Assembly: GCA_950075905.1 (NCBI GenBank)
Contig: CATMVR010000153.1
Location: 1 to 8,967 of the forward strand
Origin: an uncultured Persicitalea sp.
Lineage (GTDB): Bacteria; Bacteroidota; Bacteroidia; Cytophagales; Spirosomataceae
DNA: 8,967 nucleotides
Direction: 5' to 3'
The translations under genes were made by a program, and so were the position numbers. A model generated the notes under the pieces. That model was given only the letters and a program-made list of their open reading frames with translations. It was not told where the DNA came from and did not search any database. Position 1 is the first letter of the stretch. The number at the start of each line of letters is the position of its first letter. This document shows positions 1 to 7,535 of this stretch, in pieces.

Positions 1-1669
1 TTTCGCCGATCCCCTTCAGCCGGAAGAGATCGCCGCACCTGACTTGGGAGCGCCGTCCGAGCCGCCGGTTGGGCCGGATGTTCTGGTTGGTGTTGCTGTT
101 TTTTACCGCCAGGTAGATCTGCGGCTGCTGCAGCTGACTGTGTAAGCCATACGAGAAACTCACCGATTGCGTAGTGCTGGCTTGAAAACGAATGGCCGCC
201 CGGGGTTCCAGGGAGTGTGTATTGTTGTAGGTATACGTCAGCTGGTGCAGGCCAAACTCGGTGGAAAGGCGGGGGAGGGGAGTCCATTGCCAGCTGGCGT
301 ACGGCTGAAAGACCAGCCCTTCCATGCGGCCACGGGCCACCGTCCGGCCCAGTGAAAGTACCTCATCGGCCTGGTAGGTCAGAAAAACCCCGGTTTTTAG
401 CTGGTGCTTTTCGTTGAACCGGTGGGTCAGCGAGGAGGTATACGACAGCCGGGTTTTGGCAACGGAGTCACGTTCTACCAGGAAGCTGTTGTCAGTATTG
501 GCCCGCGAGAGTATGTGCCCATCGCGGGAGTTGCTGAGCGCCGAGGCCACCACTACGCTTTTCAGGCCGGTTTTCTTGCCCAAAGCCAGGGTGTGGGTGA
601 GTCCGAGTGCGCCCATTTTATTGGTATAGTCAATATCGAAACCATCTTTCTGAAAAACCCACTCCTGGGTGTCGCGGCTGGCCTTGAAAGTATTGCTGCT
701 CATTCCTCCCAGCCCGAAGACCGAAAATTCGCCGGCTTTTTGGGTGGGCAGCGTAATATGAAACGACAGGTCCTGAAAACGGATATCCTCCCCGCCAAAC
801 GTAACGCCCATGGCCCCCAGTAAGCCCGTGAATGAGTAGCGATAGTTGACGAGGTAGCTGGCTTTTGACTTTTTGGAAAATGGCCCCTCGGCCGCCAAAT
901 CTACGCCGATCAAACCGAGCTGGGCGGTGTACTCGCGTTTTTCGTTGTTGCCCTCTCGGAGTTTCATATCCAGTACTCCCGAAAGCACATTGCCGTACTC
1001 GGCCGGAAAAGCCCCGGTCAAAAAGTAAGAGTCGCCCAGTAGCTGCGTGCTCAGGATGTTTACGCCCCCGCCGGTTTGGGAGGCGCGGTCGCTGAAAGTA
1101 CCCGCATTGGAAAGGTGGTTGGGGTTCACGATTTCTACCCCTTCCAGGCGCCACTGCATGCCGTTGGGAGTGTTGCCCCGAATCACCAGGCCGTTGGCCT
1201 GGTCGTTGGCGGTAGCCACGCCCGGAAACGAGGTCGTGACCCGGGCCGGGTCGAGGTAGGTAGCGGCATAGCGCAGCGTTTGCTCCTGGGTGATGGTCTG
1301 TATACTGTAAAATGCCAGGGGCCGGGTGCTGCGAATGGTGGCTTCGGCAAGTTGCTGACTGGTAGCATTGAGATCGATTTCGAGCACCCGCTCTTTGCCT
1401 GACTCCAGGAGCAGCTCAGGTACAATGAAGGTTTCATAGCCCAGGTACGATATGGTCAGGGTATAGCGGCCAATGGGCAGGTTTTCGAGCCGGAAGGTAC
1501 CGTCGGTGGCGGTAGTGGTACCTCGGTCGGTATTTGTCAGTTGAACGCTGGCGCCGCTGAGGGGCTGGTGGGTGTCAGCATCGCGCACGGTACCGCGCAG
1601 GGTGGAGGTAAGATTTTGGGCGCAGGCGAGGCCCGTCGAAAAAAAAACGGCCAGTAAAATTCGAAGCAT
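1..1669 (-). CDS. TonB-dependent outer-membrane receptor with N-terminal carboxypeptidase-regulatory-like domain (partial, C-terminus outside window)
   Basis: The frame is open from the ATG at 1669 to the left edge (556 codons seen), so the C-terminal part of the barrel is missing. Residues 1-17 form a signal peptide with an Ala-Cys-Ala cleavage site before Gln18. Residues ~23-102 are a carboxypeptidase-regulatory-like beta-sandwich (LRGTVRDADTHQPLSGASV, then DGTFRLENLPIGRYTL and YLGYE). Residues ~125-240 form the plug (SFPGVATANDQANGLVIRGN, LEGVEIVNPNHL, GAFPAEYGNVLSGVLDMKL). After ~245 come alternating beta-barrel strands. By family, such receptors sit in the outer membrane and import a ligand using TonB-ExbBD energy. 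There is no SusD partner in view and the ligand cannot be inferred. The start is supported by the signal peptide and an upstream promoter match. A T9 tract on the coding strand lies in codons 8-11. The last ~20 visible residues are Arg-rich and match the family poorly, but the frame stays open. Confidence 0.92.
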   Translation of the reverse strand, partial: MLRILLAVFFSTGLACAQNLTSTLRGTVRDADTHQPLSGASVQLTNTDRGTTTATDGTFRLENLPIGRYTLTISYLGYETFIVPELLLESGKERVLEIDLNATSQQLAEATIRSTRPLAFYSIQTITQEQTLRYAATYLDPARVTTSFPGVATANDQANGLVIRGNTPNGMQWRLEGVEIVNPNHLSNAGTFSDRASQTGGGVNILSTQLLGDSYFLTGAFPAEYGNVLSGVLDMKLREGNNEKREYTAQLGLIGVDLAAEGPFSKKSKASYLVNYRYSFTGLLGAMGVTFGGEDIRFQDLSFHITLPTQKAGEFSVFGLGGMSSNTFKASRDTQEWVFQKDGFDIDYTNKMGALGLTHTLALGKKTGLKSVVVASALSNSRDGHILSRANTDNSFLVERDSVAKTRLSYTSSLTHRFNEKHQLKTGVFLTYQADEVLSLGRTVARGRMEGLVFQPYASWQWTPLPRLSTEFGLHQLTYTYNNTHSLEPRAAIRFQASTTQSVSFSYGLHSQLQQPQIYLAVKNSNTNQNIRPNRRLGRRSQVRCGDLFRLKGIGE

Positions 1670-1717
1670 TGAAAGGAAAGAAAAAGAGGTAAAACAATTG
1701 CCGGAACACACTAGTCG

Positions 1718-1748
1718 CAAAACTTATTGCACGTAAATGTGTTCTCAA
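1718..1748 (-). promoter_or_regulatory. Candidate Bacteroidota-type promoter for the TonB-dependent receptor
   Basis: Read on the minus strand there is a TTG (1746-1748), a spacer of exactly 19 nt, then TAAGTTTTG (1718-1726). This closely matches the Bacteroidota -33/-7 consensus TTG-N19-TAnnTTTG, with one extra T before the G. It would give a leader of roughly 40 nt before the receptor ATG at 1669. The element lies in the 5' region of the divergent gene that starts at 1763. It is a pattern match only, with no experimental support. Confidence 0.42.
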
Positions 1749-1762
1749 TTAAAGGCAATAGA

Positions 1763-2404
1763 ATGGGAAAACATACATTTGAGGCGAAAATATTCCAAAA
1801 TCTTTCCGGGTTTTTTGAAGAGTACGATTTTGCCCTTTTGCCTGACCTCCGGCAGTTCCGGCGGGATACCTCGCTGGGATTTGACAATATCATTATTTCG
1901 GTGAGCCCCTACCACGATGAGCTATGGGTAGATGTACACTTTGGCATCAGGCACGAGGGCATTGAGCACACGGCCCAGCAATTTTTGACAAATCGCCTGG
2001 ATTTCCGGGCTGACGCCAACACCTTGCTGACAACCATCGGGAGGTTTCGGCAGCGAAGCTACTTTCGTTACAAAATAAGAACGGAAGAGGATCTGAATGA
2101 GGCCTGCCGGGACATTGCCACCTTTTTTACCCGAAAAGGACTGGCGTTTTTTGACAAAACCCGAAACATCTCGGACCTTGACTCGATTCTGAATGAGCTA
2201 CCGCATCAACGCTGTCCGTATATCAGTAATCAGGTGCACCGCTGTTTTAAAGGCCTGGTAACGGCCCGACTGGCCGAAAATCCGGACATAGATGGGCTTT
2301 TTGAAATTTACCGGCAGCAGCTCGGGCAGTACCATACCGACGCCCCCACGCTTGCTTCCTTTGATCGTCTGGGCGTATACCTCAAATACTACTCTTCTAA
2401 TTGA
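1763..2404 (+). CDS. Conserved-looking cytoplasmic protein of unknown function (213 aa)
   Basis: I do not recognise the family. The chosen start is the ATG at 1763, preceded by AAAGG with a 7-nt spacer; an in-frame TTG at 1727 would add 12 residues but lies inside the receptor promoter candidate. The product has no signal peptide or membrane segment, so it is probably cytoplasmic. The first ~65 residues look alpha/beta, with aromatic and acidic runs (FFEEYDFALLPDLRQFRRD, then ELWVDVHFGIRH). The rest looks helical and basic (RFRQRSYFRYKIRTEEDLNE), with two Cys at 151 and 161 (QRCPYISNQVHRCF). It is divergent from the TonB receptor and convergent with the exporter's channel gene, its TGA (2402-2404) touching that gene's stop. 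Codon use resembles the neighbours and the frame is clean, which supports a real gene. No function is proposed. Confidence 0.75.
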   Translation: MGKHTFEAKIFQNLSGFFEEYDFALLPDLRQFRRDTSLGFDNIIISVSPYHDELWVDVHFGIRHEGIEHTAQQFLTNRLDFRADANTLLTTIGRFRQRSYFRYKIRTEEDLNEACRDIATFFTRKGLAFFDKTRNISDLDSILNELPHQRCPYISNQVHRCFKGLVTARLAENPDIDGLFEIYRQQLGQYHTDAPTLASFDRLGVYLKYYSSN

Positions 2405-3823
2405 TTATCGGTTGTCCCAGGTGCTCAGACCAGCGGCAAACAGCAGGGTGGCCATGGCCTTTTCGTACTTCATTCGCAGGGCTTCCAGCTTCACTTCCAG
2501 CTCGTTGAGCTTTGACTCGCGTGAGTTTACCAGAAAAAGCGAGCTTTCTCCCAGCGCAAATTTCCTGAGTTCGGCCTGCAACAAAGTCTGCTGGTTTTCG
2601 ACGGTCCGGGTCTGGGTACGAATCTGCGCTTCCAGAATCTTTACATCGTTGAAGGCGGCGTTGATTTCGGTGGTGATTTCGCGCTGTACCTGCTGCTGTT
2701 CGAGGGTGTTCTGCAATTGCTTGATCCGGATTTGCTGCAGCTTTCCTCTTTCCTTGCGGAGAAAAAGGGGAAAGTACAAATCAACCATAAACTTGTAGTT
2801 GTCGTTCAGGTAAGGCAGGCCGGTTTTGGTTTCGCTGCCATTGAGGTTTAGCCCCTTGTACAAGGTCGATGCGCTTATATTGATTGTAGGTTTGAGCATT
2901 TCCCGGCCGAGCCGTTCGTCTATCTGCAACTGCTGGTATTTAAACTGATATTTTTGCAGTTCGGGATGCCTCTGCCGGGCCATCTGCAGTAGGTAATCCA
3001 GCTCACTTTCCACTATCACCCGGCCCACGGCCGGTTGAGGAACCGCAAAGTCCGGTAGCTCGCGGGAAATCATGTCGCTCCCCCACAGGTGGTTGGATAC
3101 CACCAGGCGGGCATTTTGCAGTTCGAGATTGGCCTGGTCGAGCTGTACCTGCCGGTCTTGCAGGGTTACCAGAGCCTCCACGGTATCAATGGCGGCCGAT
3201 TCGCCAAGCCGGGCCCTCTGCGTGATTCCATTGTAGCGTATTTGGGCCAGCTCGTAAAACTCCCGTGCCAATATGTACTGCTGATAGGTAAAGTACCAGT
3301 TCCAGTAGTCCTTGGTAGCGGTCAGGATTATTTTGTTGATCAGTTTTACCCGTTCAGTGTCGGCTATATCCTGGAAAATCCGGGCCTGCCGCAGGGTGGC
3401 CCGCCGGTAGTCAATCAGCAGGCCTTGCCCTATCGGTACGTTGAATCCGATGTAGGAAATGCCCTCCGGGCCCGTGCGGATATCATCGCTGAGCGTCACT
3501 CCCACATTTCGGTCGTAGCCTATCTTGAGGTCGGCTCCGGCCAGCCAGATAGGTACTTTCAGGTACACATCTCCCCGGTTGAAGTACTCACGACTTTTGT
3601 ACACTTTGCGGTCAAAGGAGCCTTCAAGTTTGGGGTCAAAGCCCCCACGGGCTATGAGGAGATCCTGCTGGGCCGACTCGGTGATCAGAATACTTTGCTT
3701 TACGATCGGGTGGTAATTGATGACCTGTTCGTAAAAATCCTGGTACGAAAAAAGCAAAGTATCCTGCCCGATGCTCCATGTGTGCACACAAAAGAAGAGT
3801 ATAAACAAAAATATTTTTTGCAT
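2405..3823 (-). CDS. TolC-like outer-membrane efflux protein (OEP family) of the tripartite exporter
   Basis: This 472-residue protein would be the trimeric outer-membrane channel that takes substrate from the ABC/HlyD inner-membrane complex to outside. Residues 1-20 are a signal peptide (MQKIFLFILF then a Ser-Ile-Gly-Gln end). The mature part shows the internal duplication typical of the OEP family: two long helical repeats, ~30-245 and ~270-465, each carrying an LGES motif (206-209 and 424-427) next to coiled-coil helices rich in Leu, Gln and Glu. Length is normal for TolC/OEP proteins. It is the last gene of the operon: its ATG at 3823 lies 36 nt past the stop of the HlyD gene, and its TAA (2405-2407) abuts the stop of the convergent gene. 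No Shine-Dalgarno sequence is evident. Family assignment is firm; the substrate is unknown. Confidence 0.93.
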   Translation of the reverse strand: MQKIFLFILFFCVHTWSIGQDTLLFSYQDFYEQVINYHPIVKQSILITESAQQDLLIARGGFDPKLEGSFDRKVYKSREYFNRGDVYLKVPIWLAGADLKIGYDRNVGVTLSDDIRTGPEGISYIGFNVPIGQGLLIDYRRATLRQARIFQDIADTERVKLINKIILTATKDYWNWYFTYQQYILAREFYELAQIRYNGITQRARLGESAAIDTVEALVTLQDRQVQLDQANLELQNARLVVSNHLWGSDMISRELPDFAVPQPAVGRVIVESELDYLLQMARQRHPELQKYQFKYQQLQIDERLGREMLKPTINISASTLYKGLNLNGSETKTGLPYLNDNYKFMVDLYFPLFLRKERGKLQQIRIKQLQNTLEQQQVQREITTEINAAFNDVKILEAQIRTQTRTVENQQTLLQAELRKFALGESSLFLVNSRESKLNELEVKLEALRMKYEKAMATLLFAAGLSTWDNR

Positions 3824-3859
3824 AGGCGAGGCTCAAATAAGCAGAGGCTACCTACCAGC

Positions 3860-5230
3860 TTACTTTTTCGGTTGGGTGGTTGTAGAGTGCGGCGTGATCT
3901 GTTTCGTCTCGCTTTGGTTCAGGTTGGGCGGGAAACCGTTGAGTTGCCGCCAGATTTCGTACCATACCGGTACGTCAGACAGCATCACCCAACCGTACAC
4001 CCCCGACCCCTGCCGGATGGCCTGCGGCCAGGGCTCATCGGCTTTTGGCACGACGAGCAGCCTGAACTTGCCATTGGGGCTATTGACGCGGTCAACCACG
4101 GCAACTTTGCCGCCAAAGGTACCTACCGATACACCGGGCCAACCGGCAAACTGCAGAGCCGGCCAGCCATCAAACTCAAGACGTACCTCCCTGCCGGGTG
4201 ACACCAGGGCTACATCCATCGGGTTTACGTACAGCTCCACGGCAATCTGCTGTTCTTCGGGTTGCAGGGTAGCGATGATTTCACCCTCTTTGAGGGTTTC
4301 CCCGATACCGGCCTTCATGGCTTTTACCACGTAGCCAGACTGGGGTGCCCGCACGATGTAGTTGTTGCGGCGTATTTCTACGTTGGCGTACTTGTTTCTT
4401 AGTTTCGACAGCTCAGACTCCCCCTCGGCCAGGCTCGACAGCGCCGAGCTGCGGTCTGAACTGGCCTTGGCGATCTTATCCTGATACTCGGCCCGCAGGG
4501 AGTTTAGCTCAATGCGGGCATTGGTAAGCTCCTGCCGGGCAATATCCAGCTTGTTTTGCTGGGAAATCAGCTTGGCGTACTCTTCCTGCAATTTCAATCG
4601 CCGTGATTCAAGGTCGGTCAGTGAAAACAAACCGTCTTTGTAGCCTTCTTCGTAGCGACCCAGCCGGTTTTTAGTAATCTCGTAATTTCTTTCCAGGGCT
4701 ATGAGATCGATACTATCGCTGACTACCTTCATGCGGCTCTGAATGACCTTGTTCCGGGCTTTCTGCAAGCTATATTGCAGCCCTTCCTGCAGGGCTTCCA
4801 GCTGGTTGCCCAGCGCATCGATTTTCGACTCGTACCCTTCGATCCCTTCCCGCTTGGCCTGCACCTGCTCACTAAGACGGGGAAGGATTTCCGGGTCGAG
4901 GTAATCGTCTTTCATTTCTGAAAGTATGAGAAGCGTGTCTCCCTTTTCGACGAATTCACCTTCCTGCACGTACCATTCTTCAATCCGGCCACCAATAATA
5001 TTCTGGATGGTCTGCGGGCGGTTACCGGGCAATAGGGCCGTTACCTCGCCCGTCCCGGAGATATTTTGCTGCCACGGCAAAAAAAGGATCAGGATAAAAA
5101 TGGCGATTATGATCTGAATCCAGCGGGCAAATACCCGTCCGGTTCGGGGGTTCGATAAAGTACTGAGGGCATGCAGACGGTACTTTTCGATTACTTCGTC
5201 GTTGACCCGTTTACGCGATATATTGAGCAT
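3860..5230 (-). CDS. HlyD-family periplasmic adaptor (membrane fusion protein) of the exporter
   Basis: This 456-residue adaptor would bridge the inner-membrane ABC protein and the outer-membrane channel. A cytoplasmic N-terminus of ~36 residues is followed by one membrane anchor at ~37-53 (WIQIIIAIFILILFLPW). The first lipoyl half is at ~78-104 (GGRIEEWYVQEGEFVEKGDT). A long coiled-coil hairpin spans ~112-290, with a probable tip near 189-207 (NRLGRYEEGYKDGLFSLTDL). The second lipoyl half is at ~291-322 (YIVRAPQSGYVVKAMKAGIG), then a beta-barrel segment to ~400. The Pro/Thr-rich C-terminal tail looks disordered. The single N-terminal anchor fits type I secretion and ABC-linked adaptors rather than RND adaptors, which are often lipoproteins. 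It lies 48 nt downstream of the ABC gene and 36 nt upstream of the channel gene, so co-transcription is likely. It shows no sign of degeneration. Confidence 0.95.
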   Translation of the reverse strand: MLNISRKRVNDEVIEKYRLHALSTLSNPRTGRVFARWIQIIIAIFILILFLPWQQNISGTGEVTALLPGNRPQTIQNIIGGRIEEWYVQEGEFVEKGDTLLILSEMKDDYLDPEILPRLSEQVQAKREGIEGYESKIDALGNQLEALQEGLQYSLQKARNKVIQSRMKVVSDSIDLIALERNYEITKNRLGRYEEGYKDGLFSLTDLESRRLKLQEEYAKLISQQNKLDIARQELTNARIELNSLRAEYQDKIAKASSDRSSALSSLAEGESELSKLRNKYANVEIRRNNYIVRAPQSGYVVKAMKAGIGETLKEGEIIATLQPEEQQIAVELYVNPMDVALVSPGREVRLEFDGWPALQFAGWPGVSVGTFGGKVAVVDRVNSPNGKFRLLVVPKADEPWPQAIRQGSGVYGWVMLSDVPVWYEIWRQLNGFPPNLNQSETKQITPHSTTTQPKK

Positions 5231-5278
5231 TTTGTTTTTTAAACTGAAATATGGGACTGTTCAAGCTAGTAAGAAAGA

Positions 5279-7498
5279 TCAGGAATTCTCTACTTCCATC
5301 TGGGCATTGAAGAGAGGCATGTCCTTGATTTCCTGGTAGGGGCCACTCGCTACTACTTTTCCCTCATTCAGGGCCAGCACCCGATCGCAGGCTTCCATGA
5401 TGAGTGGATCGTTGGAAAGCATGATGAGCGACCAAGGGTTCTTCTTGTCGGTCAATAGCTCCACGATTCTTATTTTTTCTTTTTGATGAAGGTTTTGCAG
5501 GGTATCATCAATCATAAGAATGCGGGGGCGAGTTATCAGGCAGCGGGCCAGGGTTACTTTGGTGATAAAGCTTTCCGAGTAGCGGCGCCCGCCCGGAAGC
5601 ATTTGACTGCTGAGGCCATCCGGGAGTTTGCTGATTTCGCTGTTCAGATGAAGGGCCGATAGCACCCATTCCAGATCAGCCAGGCTCACTTCCTCTCTAC
5701 CCATGGTAATGTTCTGTAAGATGGACCCCTCAAAAATATCGTCCACGGTAGAGTTTTGCTCCATATATGAGCGGAGGCTTACCACATTGAGATCTTTCAT
5801 GGATATTCCGTTGAACTGTATCCCCCCTTTGTATTCTGTCAGCATACCCGAAAGTACCCGGAGCAGAGTATTTTTTCCAGAGCCATTAGAACCCGTTACA
5901 CAGAGTGACTCGTGGGGATTCAGCGTAAAAGATACCCCATCGAGGGCGTACTTGTCTTTATCGGGATATCGATATTGCAGATCTGATACTTGCAGATGCA
6001 GTCCCCGGCTGTTTTCGCCGGGCGAAAAACGAAAGCCCTGCTCCCTTTCGAGGGGCATGTCGGTCACGTAGCCAAGTTTTTCGACTGCAGTCAGGGCGTC
6101 GAAAATGGTATCGATGCTTTGAATCAGCTTTTCTACCGAACTGGTAAGGAGTACGATGATGATTTCAGTAGCCACAAATTGCCCAAGCGATATCTGCCGA
6201 TCTACCACCAAAAAGGTACCCAATATCAAAAGACCACCAATGACCAGGGTTTTAAAACCTACCGCATTCCAGAAGAAAATTTTAAGGATGCTGAAATGCT
6301 TTTTTCGGTAAACCAGATAGTTGTTGACCAATCCGTCCATTTTTTCCATAGGAAGGTTGGCCGAGCCGGCTAATTTGAATGTATAGAGTGAACGGGCAAT
6401 ATCTTCCAGCCATTGGGCTACCTTGTACTTGTACTTGGACTCAACAAGGCTGGTGTTCAATCCTTTGGGCCCATTGAAATAGATGACCAATGAAATGATA
6501 AAGAGCGTCAGGAAACCAAAGGCGATAAAAAACGGGTGATAAAAAGACAGCAGCATGATGCCCAGAATAATCTGCAGCAATGCGCCCGTAATATCGATCA
6601 GGATTTTTGGTAGTGCTTTTTGAACAGTTAGAATATCAAAAAAGCGGTTCATCAACTCGGGTGGATAGTACCCCAGCAAAGATTCGGTTTTTACCCGGGG
6701 AATCCGATACGTAAACTCGAAGGCCGCTTTTGCGAAGATGCGCTGCTGGAGCGTCTCCACAAGGGTGAACTGAATGATCTGCATAATGCCGGAAATCAGC
6801 ACCCCCCCGATGACCACAAAAAGTAACAGGTATACCGAACTAAACACCATGCCCCCGGAAATGAGGTTGATAATAGCCTGAATTCCCAGCGGTAGTGACA
6901 ACGTGATCAAGCCGATCACGATAGCGTACAGGTATATGTAGCCAATGTCTTTTTTCTCGTTGCCCAGCAGCCGGAAAAACCGCTGAACCGGCGTAAGCGG
7001 TTTGTCGTCTTCCTTTTGCTCACGGCTTACCAATGACTGCATCGGAAAAGCTGTCAGATACACCGCTTTGCCATTTCTGGATTGGTCGGAGGTACCCTCC
7101 CACAAAAAGGGTTTCTTCACCCCATTCGTAATCTTTTCGTCATGGATCCACGTATCAAATACATGATTCAGCTCTTCGCCTTTCAAGTTTTTTCCACGCA
7201 GTATCGGTACGATATCCACTTTCCCTTTTTCAAAATACAAGATCGGAAAATTCGCCTCGTTCACCAGTTGGTTTAATTCACTAGCCTCAATGTAGCTGCT
7301 GATCAAGGTTAGGTCGTACTCTTTGGCTTTTGTAACAAGGTCATTGATGAAGAGGGGGAAGTCTTTCTCGGTATAGTGAATGTGATTAATAGCGTCGAAC
7401 GTTTCGAGATGGGAGTCTTCATTCGTTCCCAGGGTCGAAGACAAGGTTTGGCAAATGGATTGTATAAGTTGCGTGTTCATAAATTTTAGAGAGTACAT
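5279..7498 (-). CDS. ABC exporter (membrane domain fused to a catalytically degenerate nucleotide-binding domain) with N-terminal extension
   Basis: This 739-residue inner-membrane protein is the first gene of the exporter operon. Residues 1-~170 are a soluble N-terminal extension; its pattern around 66-100 (SSYIEASELNQLVNEANFPI) is like C39-type domains, but no catalytic Cys-His pair is evident. About six membrane helices follow (~187-206, 219-245, 298-319, 322-341, 412-432, 440-455). The nucleotide-binding domain covers ~500-735 and aligns without gaps to ABC exporters, yet key residues differ: Walker A is GSNGSGKNT (536-544; Asn543 for Ser/Thr), the Q-loop Gln581 is kept, the signature is YSESF (640-644) for LSGGQ, Walker B is ILMIDD (660-665; Asp665 for Glu), the D-loop Asp is His671 and the H-loop His is Asn696. 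By family it would export a protein, peptide or small molecule with the HlyD and TolC partners. Start at 7498 is supported by GGAGGG three bases upstream; ATG 7480 is the alternative. Confidence 0.94.
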   Translation of the reverse strand: MYSLKFMNTQLIQSICQTLSSTLGTNEDSHLETFDAINHIHYTEKDFPLFINDLVTKAKEYDLTLISSYIEASELNQLVNEANFPILYFEKGKVDIVPILRGKNLKGEELNHVFDTWIHDEKITNGVKKPFLWEGTSDQSRNGKAVYLTAFPMQSLVSREQKEDDKPLTPVQRFFRLLGNEKKDIGYIYLYAIVIGLITLSLPLGIQAIINLISGGMVFSSVYLLLFVVIGGVLISGIMQIIQFTLVETLQQRIFAKAAFEFTYRIPRVKTESLLGYYPPELMNRFFDILTVQKALPKILIDITGALLQIILGIMLLSFYHPFFIAFGFLTLFIISLVIYFNGPKGLNTSLVESKYKYKVAQWLEDIARSLYTFKLAGSANLPMEKMDGLVNNYLVYRKKHFSILKIFFWNAVGFKTLVIGGLLILGTFLVVDRQISLGQFVATEIIIVLLTSSVEKLIQSIDTIFDALTAVEKLGYVTDMPLEREQGFRFSPGENSRGLHLQVSDLQYRYPDKDKYALDGVSFTLNPHESLCVTGSNGSGKNTLLRVLSGMLTEYKGGIQFNGISMKDLNVVSLRSYMEQNSTVDDIFEGSILQNITMGREEVSLADLEWVLSALHLNSEISKLPDGLSSQMLPGGRRYSESFITKVTLARCLITRPRILMIDDTLQNLHQKEKIRIVELLTDKKNPWSLIMLSNDPLIMEACDRVLALNEGKVVASGPYQEIKDMPLFNAQMEVENS

Positions 7499-7501
7499 TT
7501 T

Positions 7502-7507
7502 CCCTCC
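7502..7507 (-). promoter_or_regulatory. Shine-Dalgarno-like site of the ABC exporter gene
   Basis: GGAGGG on the minus strand sits 3 nt before the ATG at 7498. This is a strong purine match in a group where such sites are often absent, but the spacing is short. It favours the 7498 start over the in-frame ATG at 7480, from which it is 21 nt away. Confidence 0.4.
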
Positions 7508-7535
7508 GTTTGGCTTATGGGAGGAGTATTCAAAC

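Noticed and set aside
1..60. Arg- and Cys-rich translation at the end of the visible TonB receptor, suggesting a frameshift
   Set aside because: The frame remains open to the edge, the other two frames give no better family match, and the segment is too short to judge. It is noted but not called a pseudogene.
1727..1762. TTG start extending the unknown protein by 12 residues
   Set aside because: It lacks a ribosome-binding site and sits inside the receptor promoter candidate. The ATG at 1763 has AAAGG at good spacing.
3089..4201. Long plus-strand open frame (370 codons) opposite the channel and adaptor genes
   Set aside because: It lies antisense to two clearly recognised genes and straddles their junction. 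Its translation matches nothing and is explained as a shadow of GC-rich coding DNA.
5585..5599. LPGGR of the ABC protein read as the signature motif
   Set aside because: Counting back 13 residues from the conserved Leu-Ala-Arg places the signature at YSESF (640-644). The Gly-Gly at 636-637 is the usual pre-signature Gly region, so no insertion needs to be assumed.
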